Source: a bacterium | Lineage (GTDB): Bacteria; Pseudomonadota; Alphaproteobacteria; Micavibrionales; UBA2020 | NCBI GenBank assembly: GCA_029945425.1 | Contig: JAQSDV010000001.1 | Coordinates: forward strand, 1-64,000 | DNA: 64,000 nucleotides | Reading direction: 5' to 3' | Part shown: positions 51,321 to 59,535 of the stretch, in pieces | How the letters are laid out: each line of letters starts with the position of its first letter | How positions within the stretch are numbered: position 1 is the stretch's first letter | Program-made: the position numbers and the translations under genes | Notes under the pieces: generated by a model | The model's input: only the letters and a program-made list of their open reading frames with translations | The model's database searches: none | What the model was told of the DNA's origin: nothing

Positions 51321-53096
51321 GTGCCCGTGAAAAACCCGCTTGCCCAGCTTTCCTATTCCCGCCTCTGGATCGAGGTGTGGAAATATGCGCAAGGCGTGCG
51401 CAGCCATATCGCGTTTTATCACCTGCTGTTCCTGTTCGCGATGTGTTTCGACCTTGCCATTCCATGGCTGTTTGGCCAGTTGATCAACGAGCTGCAGAAA
51501 GCGGGCCCCGGCCTGTTCAACGACTGCCTGCGGCTGCTGTGCTTTATCATCGGCTGTCATTTCATGATGTGGGTATTCCACGGCCCCGGCCGCGTGATCG
51601 AGCGCCGCTGCGCGCAGCTGGTGTTTATCCAGTACACGACCACCATGTTCGCGCGCCTGACCGAACTGCCGCTCAGCTGGCATCAGGACCACCATTCCGG
51701 CAGCACCATCAACCGCATCCGCACGGCGGCAAGCGCGCTGCGCGGCTTTACCGAGAATTCGTTCATCAGTTTCCAGCGCGTGGTGTCGCTCACGGGTTCG
51801 CTGATCATGCTGACCAGTTTCAACCCGTGGATCGGCCTTATCAGCTTTACCGGCACCGCCATCAGCCTGTCCCTGATCGTGCTGCTCAACCGCCGCATGA
51901 CGCAGGCGATCCATGAAATGAACGAGGCGGGCCACGCCGCGAATGCGACATTCTATGATTTCGTCGGCAACATGGTGAGCATCGTGATCCTGCGGTTGCA
52001 GGCCTTTTCCAAATCGACGCTGGCGTCGAAACTGCAGCACACCCTGCCGCCCTTTATGCGCGAGGCTTACCTGAACGAGTGGCGATTTTTCTTCGGCACC
52101 ATGTTCTCGATCGCGACCATGACCATCATCCTGCTGGGCTATATCTGGTTCCAGTTGCAGGCGGGCCATGCGATTGCGGCGGGCGCGCTGGTCACGATTT
52201 ATATGTATCAGGAAAAAGTCGGCGGCCAGATGTTCGATTTCATCTGGATGCACGGCACATGGCTGAACGCGCTGACCGACCTGCGCGCGACCGAGCATAT
52301 CGTGGACGACCACAAGAAACTGGTGACAGGCACGCCCGCCGCTTTGCCGCCCACTTGGAAAAACCTCGATATCAGCAACCTGAAATTCACCTATGCGACC
52401 AAGATGAACCGCGAGACGGCGACGCTCGCCGATATTCACCTGAAGCTCGGCCACGGCGAAAAAATCGCGCTGATCGGCGGATCGGGCGGCGGTAAATCCA
52501 CGCTCCTCTCGCTCCTGCGCGCGCTGCACCAGCCGCAGCATGCCGATGTGACGGTTGACGGGGAAAAGGCGGGCTTTGACGCGCTGTCACAACTCACCAC
52601 CCTGATCCCGCAGGACCCCGAGATTTTTGAAAACACCATCCGCTTCAATGTCAGCTTCGGTCTTGATGTGCCGGACAGCGTCGTTTTGCGCGCGCTCGAA
52701 CTCGCGGAATTCCTGCCCGTGCTGGAACAGCTGCCCAAGGGGCTGGATACCGATATCCGCGAAAAGGGCGTCAACCTGTCGGTCGGGCAGAAGCAGCGCC
52801 TTGCGCTTGCCCGCGGATTGTTCGCGGCGGAGCAATCCGACATCATCCTGCTGGACGAACCTACCAGCAGCGTCGACCTGCCGACCGAAGAAAAAATCTT
52901 CAAGAACGTCTTCGCGCATTTCAGCGGCAAGAGCGTGGTTGCCACCCTGCACCGCCTGCATTTGCTGCCCGAATTCGACCGCATCATTTACCTCGACAAA
53001 GGCCGCATTACCTCCGACCTGCCGTCATCCATGGCCTTGACGACCGACGGGCCAATCCGCGATATTTACAAGTCGTATCAGCAGAGGGAAATGTAA
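51321..53096 (+). CDS. ABC transporter, fused membrane and ATPase domains
   Basis: The product is 591 residues from a GTG start at 51321; TAGAAT ends seven bases before it, so the mRNA may be leaderless. Six membrane spans lie in residues 25-320 and the ATPase domain has GGSGGGKSTLLSLLRAL (Walker A), NLSVGQKQRLALARGL (signature LSVGQ instead of LSGGQ) and IILLDEPTSSVDLPTE (Walker B). It forms a homodimeric exporter of MsbA-like build. Diacylglycerol kinase directly follows, hinting at an envelope-lipid role. Confidence 0.9.
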   Translation: MPVKNPLAQLSYSRLWIEVWKYAQGVRSHIAFYHLLFLFAMCFDLAIPWLFGQLINELQKAGPGLFNDCLRLLCFIIGCHFMMWVFHGPGRVIERRCAQLVFIQYTTTMFARLTELPLSWHQDHHSGSTINRIRTAASALRGFTENSFISFQRVVSLTGSLIMLTSFNPWIGLISFTGTAISLSLIVLLNRRMTQAIHEMNEAGHAANATFYDFVGNMVSIVILRLQAFSKSTLASKLQHTLPPFMREAYLNEWRFFFGTMFSIATMTIILLGYIWFQLQAGHAIAAGALVTIYMYQEKVGGQMFDFIWMHGTWLNALTDLRATEHIVDDHKKLVTGTPAALPPTWKNLDISNLKFTYATKMNRETATLADIHLKLGHGEKIALIGGSGGGKSTLLSLLRALHQPQHADVTVDGEKAGFDALSQLTTLIPQDPEIFENTIRFNVSFGLDVPDSVVLRALELAEFLPVLEQLPKGLDTDIREKGVNLSVGQKQRLALARGLFAAEQSDIILLDEPTSSVDLPTEEKIFKNVFAHFSGKSVVATLHRLHLLPEFDRIIYLDKGRITSDLPSSMALTTDGPIRDIYKSYQQREM

Positions 53097-53097
53097 C

Positions 53098-53475
53098 ATG
53101 ACGGAACCCGGAAAAGTGCCGGACAAGGCAACGGGGCTGACCCGCATCATGCGCGCCTTCGGCTATACCTATGACGGGCTCAAAGCGACATTCAAATCCG
53201 AAGCCGCGTTCCGTCAGGAACTCCTCGCCTGCATCATCCTTATTCCCGCCGCGCTGTATTACGGCCCGAACGGCACCGCGAAGGCCGTCATGATCGGCAG
53301 CCTGATGCTGGTGCTGATCGCGGAGATATTCAATTCCGCAATCGAGGCCGTCGTGAACCGCTTTGGCACCGAATGGAATGCGTATGCGAAACACGCCAAG
53401 GATGCGGGCAGCGCTGCGGTGTTTGTCGCCTGCTGCAATGTCGGTGTCGTCTGGCTGCTCTGCCTGTTCTTTTAA
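53098..53475 (+). CDS. dgkA: diacylglycerol kinase
   Basis: The 125-residue membrane enzyme phosphorylates diacylglycerol to recycle it into phospholipids. Family signature EIFNSAIEAVVNRFG (catalytic Glu and Asn) and AKHAKDAGSAAVFVACC are present, with three spans. It lies one base past the ABC transporter stop. The start ATG has a GAGGGAAA site. Confidence 0.94.
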   Translation: MTEPGKVPDKATGLTRIMRAFGYTYDGLKATFKSEAAFRQELLACIILIPAALYYGPNGTAKAVMIGSLMLVLIAEIFNSAIEAVVNRFGTEWNAYAKHAKDAGSAAVFVACCNVGVVWLLCLFF

Positions 53476-53668
53476 AGAATCAGATTCCAGATAACATAAC
53501 GCCGAATATTTTCGCATTGCAGCACGTCAAAAATCGCGCAATTCCGCGGCTTTTTCCGCACCCCCTATTTTGTTGCGGCAAAAATCGAAATCGTTTAATT
53601 CTAGACGTGGTCAGGCGCATCAAAACCGCCCGGCTGGTCATACCAAACTTGCCCCAGGAGATACGTCA

Positions 53669-53875
53669 ATGCCCAGTGGTTCCGTGAAATGGTTCAACAA
53701 TAAAAAAGGCTTCGGCTTTATCGTGCCCGATGGCGGCGGAACGGACGTGTTCGTCCATATTTCCGCAGTCGAAAAATCCGGCCTGCGCGAACTGGCGGAA
53801 GGCCAGAAAGTCAGCTTTGAATTGGCACCCGACCGCCAGGGCCGCATGACCGCCGTGAACCTGAAGACCGCGTAA
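53669..53875 (+). CDS. cold-shock domain protein
   Basis: The product is 68 residues from the ATG at 53669 (AGGAG site), giving the normal family start [13 protein letters not shown]1 is KGFGFIV and RNP2 is VFVHIS. It binds single-stranded RNA or DNA. The 193 bases before it are free of genes and may carry a structured leader, as cold-shock mRNAs often do. Confidence 0.96.
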   Translation: MPSGSVKWFNNKKGFGFIVPDGGGTDVFVHISAVEKSGLRELAEGQKVSFELAPDRQGRMTAVNLKTA

Positions 53876-53899
53876 GGTTTTTCTGGTAAGATTTCATAG

Positions 53900-53935
53900 A
53901 AAGGCCCTTAGCAGCGTCTAAGGGCTTTTTCTTTT
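53900..53935 (+). terminator. rho-independent terminator
   Basis: GCCCTTAG-cagcgt-CTAAGGGC with TTTTTCTTTT follows the cold-shock gene by 25 bases. Confidence 0.92.
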
Positions 53936-53956
53936 CCAACCTCAGGACTTAAAAAA

Positions 53957-54811
53957 ATGCTCAGCTACCAGCACATCTACCACGCCGGAAACTTCGCCGA
54001 TGTTCACAAGCACGCTATTCTGGTCGAGCTTTTGAAGGCGCTGAAGGCGAAAAACCCGAAACTGGCGGTGCTGGACACCCATGCGGGGCGGGGCACCTAT
54101 GACCTGCGCTCGGAAGAGGCGCAAAAGACCTCCGAATACACCAGCGGCGCGCAGCATTTCTGGGAGAATGACGGGTTGCCCGAAGGGTTGAAAGAAATCG
54201 TCAGCGGGTTCAACCCCGAAGGCGACCTGAATATCTGGCCCGGATCATCCATGATCGCGCGCAAGATTTTGCGCCCCGGCGACAAGCTGACCTGCATCGA
54301 GCGTCACCCCGGCGAATTCGCGGAGTTGCAAAAAACAATGTCCGACGCGCATGGTGTGGACTTGCAGCAGAAGGACGGTTTCCAGTCGATCGTCGATTTC
54401 TCCCCGCCGCCCTTGCGCAAGGGCCTCGTCATCATCGACCCGTCCTACGAAATCAAGACCGAATATGTGCAGACCGCGAAACAGGTCCATCTCGCATGGA
54501 AAAAATGGTCGCAGGGCGTTTTCCTGATCTGGTATCCGCTGCTGGAGGCGCAAGGCCATGTGCAGCTGCTGACCCATCTGCGCAAATCCGAAGTAAAAGA
54601 TGTGCTGGTAAGCGAAGTGCGCCTCGACAAGGCACCGACCGAAGGCTACCGCATGTTCGGCTCCGGCATCGCCATCGTCAACCCGCCCTGGCCGATCAAC
54701 GTGCTGGACGACCTGACCAACCACATCGCCGACCGCATGCCGCAAAAGGCGCATTCAGACGTCTATTGGCTCGACAACCAGCCGATCAACCCGGAAACGG
54801 GAACGATTTAA
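53957..54811 (+). CDS. rlmJ: 23S rRNA (adenine-2030-N6)-methyltransferase RlmJ
   Basis: The 284-residue enzyme methylates A2030 of 23S rRNA. MLSYQHIYHAGNFADVHKHA at the start and VLDTHAGRGTYDL and IIDPSYEIKTEY (the DPxY-like catalytic motif) are diagnostic. An AGGA site precedes the ATG. Confidence 0.95.
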   Translation: MLSYQHIYHAGNFADVHKHAILVELLKALKAKNPKLAVLDTHAGRGTYDLRSEEAQKTSEYTSGAQHFWENDGLPEGLKEIVSGFNPEGDLNIWPGSSMIARKILRPGDKLTCIERHPGEFAELQKTMSDAHGVDLQQKDGFQSIVDFSPPPLRKGLVIIDPSYEIKTEYVQTAKQVHLAWKKWSQGVFLIWYPLLEAQGHVQLLTHLRKSEVKDVLVSEVRLDKAPTEGYRMFGSGIAIVNPPWPINVLDDLTNHIADRMPQKAHSDVYWLDNQPINPETGTI

Positions 54812-54877
54812 GTTCGAAATTTTCAAATTATAAATTTTACTGATAGTTTTACTACGCTCTGAGAAGTAGAGGCACAA

Positions 54878-55630
54878 ATGAAAAACATGTCGCGTGACAA
54901 TTTAAAGTCGCAGCATCGTTATTTGCAGTATCGAGTTCAGACACTTTTTGTAGTCTTCGTGATGTTGCTCTCCACGTCACATATCGCACATGCCGATTTA
55001 GAAGGCGTGGAACAACCACCGCGTGGGGACTATTGCGAACGTCTGCAACGCAAGGCGGCTTCAGTTGAATTTCGTGATCTTGATCACGTTGAGCTGTATG
55101 TACACTTGCCTACTCGAGTGAAAAAGTTTCTTGAGTGCCATGGCCAAGAGGAGAAATGCGCTAGCCAATACAGCAACTCAGATAAGTACAAACAGCAACT
55201 GATTGAAGACTACCTAACTTTTCCGACTGCGCTTCATACTGATAATTTAACGGCGCTAATGTCTTCGAAAATAGAAACATCGATTTTACCGTATGTCCTA
55301 AAGACTAAAGAATGTAGCGTCAAACCGCTTACGATTCTCGATCGCACCCAAGCGCTCACAAATGCGCCCGGCAAAGGCAGACTTCGTATAGTTTTGACTC
55401 TCTCTATTGATGATCTTAACGACAAGTACGCCCCCATACAAAATGTCGCCTTATCAATACAATTATACCGCTCCGACCCTGCTTATACAAATTTCAATAC
55501 CCAAGTGCTAAGAACTTTGACAATGCCGATTAATTTGTCGTCTTCCGATGAAGATATTAACCGCCGTGTCGACTATGTCATTAGTCGTAGATCATTAGGT
55601 GTAAGGCCTGAAGGTTCAATTATGCGCTAA
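54878..55630 (+). CDS. secreted protein of unknown function, AT-rich gene
   Basis: The product is 250 residues. A basic head (MKNMSRDNLKSQHRYLQYRV) precedes a hydrophobic signal sequence (about 22-39, LFVVFVMLLSTSHIAHA), with cleavage likely after AHA. The mature part has four Cys (DYCERL, LECHG, KCASQ, ECSVK), suitable for disulfides, and a beta-rich second half (RLRIVLTLSIDD, NVALSIQLYRSD). The gene uses noticeably more A and T than its neighbours, which suggests horizontal origin. No domain is recognised. Confidence 0.65.
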   Translation: MKNMSRDNLKSQHRYLQYRVQTLFVVFVMLLSTSHIAHADLEGVEQPPRGDYCERLQRKAASVEFRDLDHVELYVHLPTRVKKFLECHGQEEKCASQYSNSDKYKQQLIEDYLTFPTALHTDNLTALMSSKIETSILPYVLKTKECSVKPLTILDRTQALTNAPGKGRLRIVLTLSIDDLNDKYAPIQNVALSIQLYRSDPAYTNFNTQVLRTLTMPINLSSSDEDINRRVDYVISRRSLGVRPEGSIMR

Positions 55631-55669
55631 GGTATGGAGTGCTTTTCTAAGTGAGAAGCTTCGGGGGCA

Positions 55670-56005
55670 TTAGGTGCCAGCCACGGAACTGCGATCAGTT
55701 CTGGGCCCCGTCGCCAACGTCGCACCGCTGCACATGGAACAAAGCGCCCGCCACGCATTCGTCAGGTGCGTCGTGCGTTCCCCGTCTATCGCCGCCATCT
55801 GCACGGTGCCGAGGTCGATGCGGGATGCGCCCGTGTCCACCTCGAACCGTATCGTGGGCTTGCGCGATGAAAAATCGAAATACTGGTTCAGCCAGCCCTT
55901 GCCGCGCGGGGTCGCCAGCAGGATTTGCGTATCGCCGAGCAGCGTGTATTCGGCATTCGATCCACTTTCGGTGAAATCCTTCGTCCGCAGCATATCGTCA
56001 ACCAT
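55670..56005 (-). CDS. unknown protein, downstream part of the operator-linked pair
   Basis: The product is 111 residues from the ATG at 56005, which has an AGGGGAGG site; the longer frame to 56107 lacks one. It is beta-rich with no membrane span: YTLLGDTQILLATPRGKGW, then PTIRFEVDTGASRIDLGTV. Two Cys lie close together (CSMC). It follows the small gene at 56019 and probably shares its transcript, which starts next to three TetR-type operators. Confidence 0.65.
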   Translation of the reverse strand: MVDDMLRTKDFTESGSNAEYTLLGDTQILLATPRGKGWLNQYFDFSSRKPTIRFEVDTGASRIDLGTVQMAAIDGERTTHLTNAWRALCSMCSGATLATGPRTDRSSVAGT

Positions 56006-56018
56006 CCGCCGCCTCCCC

Positions 56019-56231
56019 TTAATTGTGGTAGCCGTAGTTGTAGTAACCGAACGATCCGCGGAAATGCAGCAGGCGCAAGTCACTGCAGAATTCGCGCAGC
56101 TTGGCAAAGCCCGCCCAGCCCGTCACGCCCGCAAACCCGACGGCCATCGGCAGCGATGCCGGAAGCGCCGCGATCAGCGCCGCGCCGCCGCCGACCAGTA
56201 CAGGTGCCGCCATTAAAGTGCCGCGTTTCAT
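56019..56231 (-). CDS. small membrane protein controlled by the TetR operators
   Basis: The product is 70 residues with a hydrophobic Gly/Ala-rich span (about 9-39) and a Tyr/Gly-rich end (GSFGYYNYGYHN). An AGGAG site precedes the ATG. The gene begins 17 bases from the first operator and reads away from the tetR gene, so it is probably repressed by it. Function is unknown. Confidence 0.65.
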   Translation of the reverse strand: MKRGTLMAAPVLVGGGAALIAALPASLPMAVGFAGVTGWAGFAKLREFCSDLRLLHFRGSFGYYNYGYHN

Positions 56232-56247
56232 GTTTATCTCCTGTTAT

Positions 56248-56264
56248 AATGAACACCGTTCATT
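56248..56264. promoter_or_regulatory. TetR-type operator, copy 1
   Basis: The palindrome AATGAACACCGTTCATT covers these 17 bases, with the core TGAACACCGTTCA. It lies between the divergent genes at 56231 (minus) and 56355 (plus). Confidence 0.75.
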
Positions 56265-56283
56265 ATTTATCATCCCATAGTAC

Positions 56284-56296
56284 TGAACACCGTTCA
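56284..56296. promoter_or_regulatory. TetR-type operator, copy 2
   Basis: The core TGAACACCGTTCA is repeated exactly, centred 34 bases from copy 1. Confidence 0.75.
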
Positions 56297-56304
56297 ATAT
56301 AAAT

Positions 56305-56321
56305 ATTGAACATCGTTTAAT
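56305..56321. promoter_or_regulatory. TetR-type operator, copy 3 (degenerate)
   Basis: ATTGAACATCGTTTAAT repeats the palindrome with two substitutions in the core and lies 23 bases beyond copy 2, just upstream of the tetR gene. Confidence 0.65.
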
Positions 56322-56354
56322 ATCAGGCTATTATGGGGCAAAGGATGGATAAGC

Positions 56355-56981
56355 ATGGCACGCCGCAAGGACCATACCCGCGAGGAACTCAAGAACCTGA
56401 TTCTGGAGATGTCATGGCGGCTGGTCGGCAAGGAAGGCCCGCAGGGCTTGAGCGCGCGGCGGCTGGCCGATGCGATCGGCTACGCGCCCGGCACAATTTA
56501 TAACGTCTTTCCGTCGATGGACGCGCTGTATTTGCAGGTGAATGCGCGCACGCTCGACCTGCTGCATGGCGTCCTCTCCTCCCCCGCCTGTCACGACGCG
56601 AAAAAGACGCCCGTGCAGAACATGAAGAAAATGGCGCAGCTTTACCGCAGTTTCGCGCAAGACATGCGTCCCTACTGGCTGATGCTGTTCAGCCACGACC
56701 TGCCCGAAACGCGCAAGGTGGAGCCGTGGTATCAGGAAAAAATCGACCGGTTGTTCACCTCGCTTGAAACACTCCTCGCCCCCACTTTCGCGGGCAGGCA
56801 GCAGCGCAAGATGAAGATGGCGGCGCGCATCCTCTGGGCCTCCACCCACGGCCTGTGCTTCCTCGAAGAAACGGGCAAGATGCCGAAGCTCGACGGCGAA
56901 AGCGCGTTCGAGAGCATGGCCAATTACCTGATCGACAGTTTCGTGATCGGCATGAAAACCGCCCCCGTGGCGCAGGAATAG
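56355..56981 (+). CDS. TetR/AcrR family transcriptional regulator
   Basis: The 208-residue protein has the N-terminal helix-turn-helix (GLSARRLADAIGYAPGTIYN-VF, residues about 35-57) of the family and an all-helical ligand domain after it. AAGGA precedes the ATG. Three operator copies lie directly upstream, so it probably represses itself and the divergent genes at 56019 and 55670. The ligand is unknown. Confidence 0.94.
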   Translation: MARRKDHTREELKNLILEMSWRLVGKEGPQGLSARRLADAIGYAPGTIYNVFPSMDALYLQVNARTLDLLHGVLSSPACHDAKKTPVQNMKKMAQLYRSFAQDMRPYWLMLFSHDLPETRKVEPWYQEKIDRLFTSLETLLAPTFAGRQQRKMKMAARILWASTHGLCFLEETGKMPKLDGESAFESMANYLIDSFVIGMKTAPVAQE

Positions 56982-57106
56982 ACCCCTGCTGCCCGCTGAA
57001 ATGGCCATTTATTCCGCGCAGTTGTCTTAAAATCTCATGGGTTGACATTCCATAAAGGTCGGCCTATACCGTCCGGAGCAAGCAATTTTACCCAGGAGCT
57101 TTTGAA

Positions 57107-57625
57107 ATGGAATTCAAGAACCCCCTCAAGAAACTTTTCGGCGCGGCGAAGGCCGCCAAAGACGCCGTAGCGGGCAGCGATGAAACGCACACCTATGTCC
57201 GCTTCTTCACCGAAAGCGGCGCGCATTATGCCGAGGTTCAGGACCGCGACGTATCGAAACTGACCCTGCCCGAAGAAACCCACCACTTCAAATTCTTCGA
57301 CCGCAAAATGAAGAAGGGCGAAAAGCCCGACACCCGCACGCTCTATGCCGGTGCCGAAAACGTCAGCCCCACGCATTACGTCGTCGACAAGGTCATGACC
57401 GCGAAAGCGTTCAAGGCACTGCCCGCCGAAGAAAAAGAACAGCTGGGCGAAGTCAACATCGAAGCATCGCTGATCGCATACATCGCGATCATCGGCGCGG
57501 AAGTGAAGCCCCTCACCCGCGACGAAGGCAACTACATCGCAATCGACAAGAAAAGCCTGAAACAGCTTTTCCCCCCCGTCGAATCCGGCCCCGCCTCCAT
57601 CCTGAAAAACGCGCCGAAGCGTTAA
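57107..57625 (+). CDS. unknown protein upstream of an ankyrin gene
   Basis: The product is 172 residues, charged, soluble-looking. The start (KNPLKKLFGAAKAAKDAVAG) is a basic amphipathic helix, and the middle has a beta-rich YVRFFTESGAHYAEVQDRDV. A cluster LIAYIAIIGAEVKPLTRDEG lies near the end, and it ends with ILKNAPKR. The ankyrin gene starts two bases after its stop, so they are one operon. The family is not recognised. Confidence 0.75.
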   Translation: MEFKNPLKKLFGAAKAAKDAVAGSDETHTYVRFFTESGAHYAEVQDRDVSKLTLPEETHHFKFFDRKMKKGEKPDTRTLYAGAENVSPTHYVVDKVMTAKAFKALPAEEKEQLGEVNIEASLIAYIAIIGAEVKPLTRDEGNYIAIDKKSLKQLFPPVESGPASILKNAPKR

Positions 57626-57627
57626 TC

Positions 57628-58275
57628 ATGGCAGGCCGCACAGCCGCCGAACAATCCGCGCTCGACCGGAAACTGGTCGCCGCCATCGGAGCCTATTCGC
57701 TGGAGGGGCTGCAGGAAGCATTGCGCCTTGGCGCGAACCCGAACACATTGTCAGGCGACAAAAACGCGTCGCCTATCGGCCGCTTTATCGGCGGCACATG
57801 GCATGGACGCACGGATTGTATCGAGGCATTGCTGGCCGCAGGCGCGGACGTCAATATCGGCGACAGCGACGGCAACACGCCGCTGCACCGCATTGCGGGC
57901 AGCACGATCGGCGGCGACGACAAGGTCGCGAAAATCCTGCTGGCCGCGAAACCGCGCCTCGACATCAAAAACAATGCAGGCCAGACGGCGCTGCATGTGG
58001 CGGCGCGCGGCTGGCTGTCATCGAATTCACCCGGCATCATGCTGCAGATGCTGGAGACCGGCGCCGATTTCATGGCACCGAACGCCCTTGGCAAAACCCC
58101 GCTCGATATCGCAACCGACGGGCGCAAGACCGCAGCCGAAAAAACCAGCGTCACCGAGATGTTTAATAAATACGCGGGCACGCACGAAAAGCAGCGTCAG
58201 GCCAAGGCCGCCAACACGCAGGAAAAACTGCGCGACGACCGCAAAAAACGCCCGGGCCTTAACTTGCCCAAATAA
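57628..58275 (+). CDS. ankyrin-repeat protein
   Basis: The product is 215 residues with about five ankyrin units: SLEGLQEALRLGANPNTLSG, then RTDCIEALLAAGADVNIGDS, DGNTPLHRIAG...KVAKILLAAKPRLDIKN, AGQTALHVAARG...MLQMLETGADFMAPN, and GKTPLDIATDG. A Lys/Arg-rich tail (RDDRKKRPGLNLPK) follows. No signal peptide is seen. It is encoded between two unknown genes (57107 and 58285), and its binding partner may be one of them. Confidence 0.93.
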   Translation: MAGRTAAEQSALDRKLVAAIGAYSLEGLQEALRLGANPNTLSGDKNASPIGRFIGGTWHGRTDCIEALLAAGADVNIGDSDGNTPLHRIAGSTIGGDDKVAKILLAAKPRLDIKNNAGQTALHVAARGWLSSNSPGIMLQMLETGADFMAPNALGKTPLDIATDGRKTAAEKTSVTEMFNKYAGTHEKQRQAKAANTQEKLRDDRKKRPGLNLPK

Positions 58276-58284
58276 CGGAATAAC

Positions 58285-58545
58285 ATGAAACCGGAAATCC
58301 GCCAGACCATCACCGACGCCTTCAATGCCGCCGTCGCGACTTCGCCATATGTCGATGAAGTCGTGCCGGGCATCGTGACGCAGGACGGTGGTGCCGTTAC
58401 GCGCCGCGACCTCGCCGCCGCATGGCTGCAGGACGACGCGTTTTTCGCGCATATCGACAATGCGATGGCGAATGGCAAGACGCTGGATCAGGTGATTGAT
58501 AAATTCCGACGCGGGATCAACACCTCGATCGTGCCGCGCGGTTGA
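58285..58545 (+). CDS. small protein of unknown function
   Basis: The product is 86 residues and mostly helical: IRQTITDAFNAAVATSPYVD at the start, then WLQDDAFFAHIDNAMANGKT. It ends IVPRG. The start resembles the F-x-x-AV motif seen in the small proteins at 905-1623. It lies nine bases after the ankyrin gene. Its stop codon falls inside the first copy of the 24-base tandem repeat at 58543. Confidence 0.65.
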   Translation: MKPEIRQTITDAFNAAVATSPYVDEVVPGIVTQDGGAVTRRDLAAAWLQDDAFFAHIDNAMANGKTLDQVIDKFRRGINTSIVPRG

Positions 58546-58590
58546 CTATCTGCGCGTAAAGCGCGCTGACTATCTGCGGGTAAAGCGCGC
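58543..58590. repeat. tandem 24-base duplication at the end of a tag-coding sequence
   Basis: Two 24-base units (58543-58566 and 58567-58590, one mismatch) begin TGACTATCTGCG. The second unit encodes the last residues of the minus-strand protein at 58570, including its tag end ARFTRR and stop. The first unit would read the same ARFTRR-stop just past the stop. Confidence 0.88.
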
Positions 58591-59535
58591 GGTTTTGGGC
58601 GCGGCGACGGGGCCGGACAGCACGCCCGCCTGTTTCGAAATTTCCGTCACCATATCCCGGAATTCCTGCGCCTGCCGCGCGATTGTGGCGGCGGAGGTGC
58701 GGAAGTTTTCGGGGATATCTTCCCATGTCTTGAAATCGCCGAATTCGGTGCGCATTTCCTCGAACACGCGCGGGCCCTGCTCGAAACTCACAAGGCGGAA
58801 ATTACCCTTCAGGCTGAACACGCCGTTCAGTTCCGGCTGCGTGCCCGCGAGCGTCGTCAGCAGGTTCTGCCGCGCCTCGTAATCGCGGCCGACATAAAGC
58901 GGGCTGCCGTGCAGGTCGTTCAGGTTGTTGGAACTGACGACGAAATCCACGCCGACATATTGCGGCCCTTCGGCCAGCGACTTGATCACGTTTCCCGCAA
59001 ATGTCGCGGTGCCTCCAACGAACGGCGGCGCGCCGATAATATTTTTCAGGTCATTGCCACCCGCCGAAAAATCGCCCAGCACCACCACGTTCGATAAATC
59101 CGGCAGCGTGCCCAGTTTCTTGCCCGTCAGGTCGATCTTGTCCGCCACCTCCAGCATGCCATCGGCGCGGCGGGAATATTTGATGCCCAGACCGCGCAGC
59201 GCGGTTTCGGATGTCAGGGGGCTGTCACTCTCCGGCGTTTCCAGTTTCGCGGCAAGCTCCGCAAAAACCTCGCGGTGGCGCTGCAGCGCATGAAGATCGT
59301 TCTTCGCGGCGTTCGGCAGGAAATTGGCATCGTATTCGAAAAGGATATGTTCGACTTCCACGCGGAACATATCCGACGGGTAATCGCCCTGCGCTGTCAG
59401 CAGTGTCGTGAAACCTTCGACCGCCGATGTATTGGCGGGCGTCAGCATCACGGCCTGCACCACGGGCGTCAGCGCGTTCAGCACCGCCAGCCGGTCCTGC
59501 GCAATTGCGTCCCATTCGCCGAGCGTCTTGTTCAT
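58570..59535 (-). CDS. repeat protein with C-terminal tag APKTARFTRR
   Basis: The product is 321 residues. After a helical front (1-125) come four to five units of about 21 residues with a G-x-P-x-(Y/F)-VG-x-(D/T)...N-x-(L/I) pattern, such as GAPPFVGGTATFAGNVIKSL, resembling phage-type leucine-rich repeats. A helical end domain (from about 255) leads to the tag APKTARFTRR (312-321). The end domain matches that of the 59532 protein. No signal peptide is seen. It is the last of four coupled genes. Confidence 0.78.
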   Translation of the reverse strand: MNKTLGEWDAIAQDRLAVLNALTPVVQAVMLTPANTSAVEGFTTLLTAQGDYPSDMFRVEVEHILFEYDANFLPNAAKNDLHALQRHREVFAELAAKLETPESDSPLTSETALRGLGIKYSRRADGMLEVADKIDLTGKKLGTLPDLSNVVVLGDFSAGGNDLKNIIGAPPFVGGTATFAGNVIKSLAEGPQYVGVDFVVSSNNLNDLHGSPLYVGRDYEARQNLLTTLAGTQPELNGVFSLKGNFRLVSFEQGPRVFEEMRTEFGDFKTWEDIPENFRTSAATIARQAQEFRDMVTEISKQAGVLSGPVAAPKTARFTRR

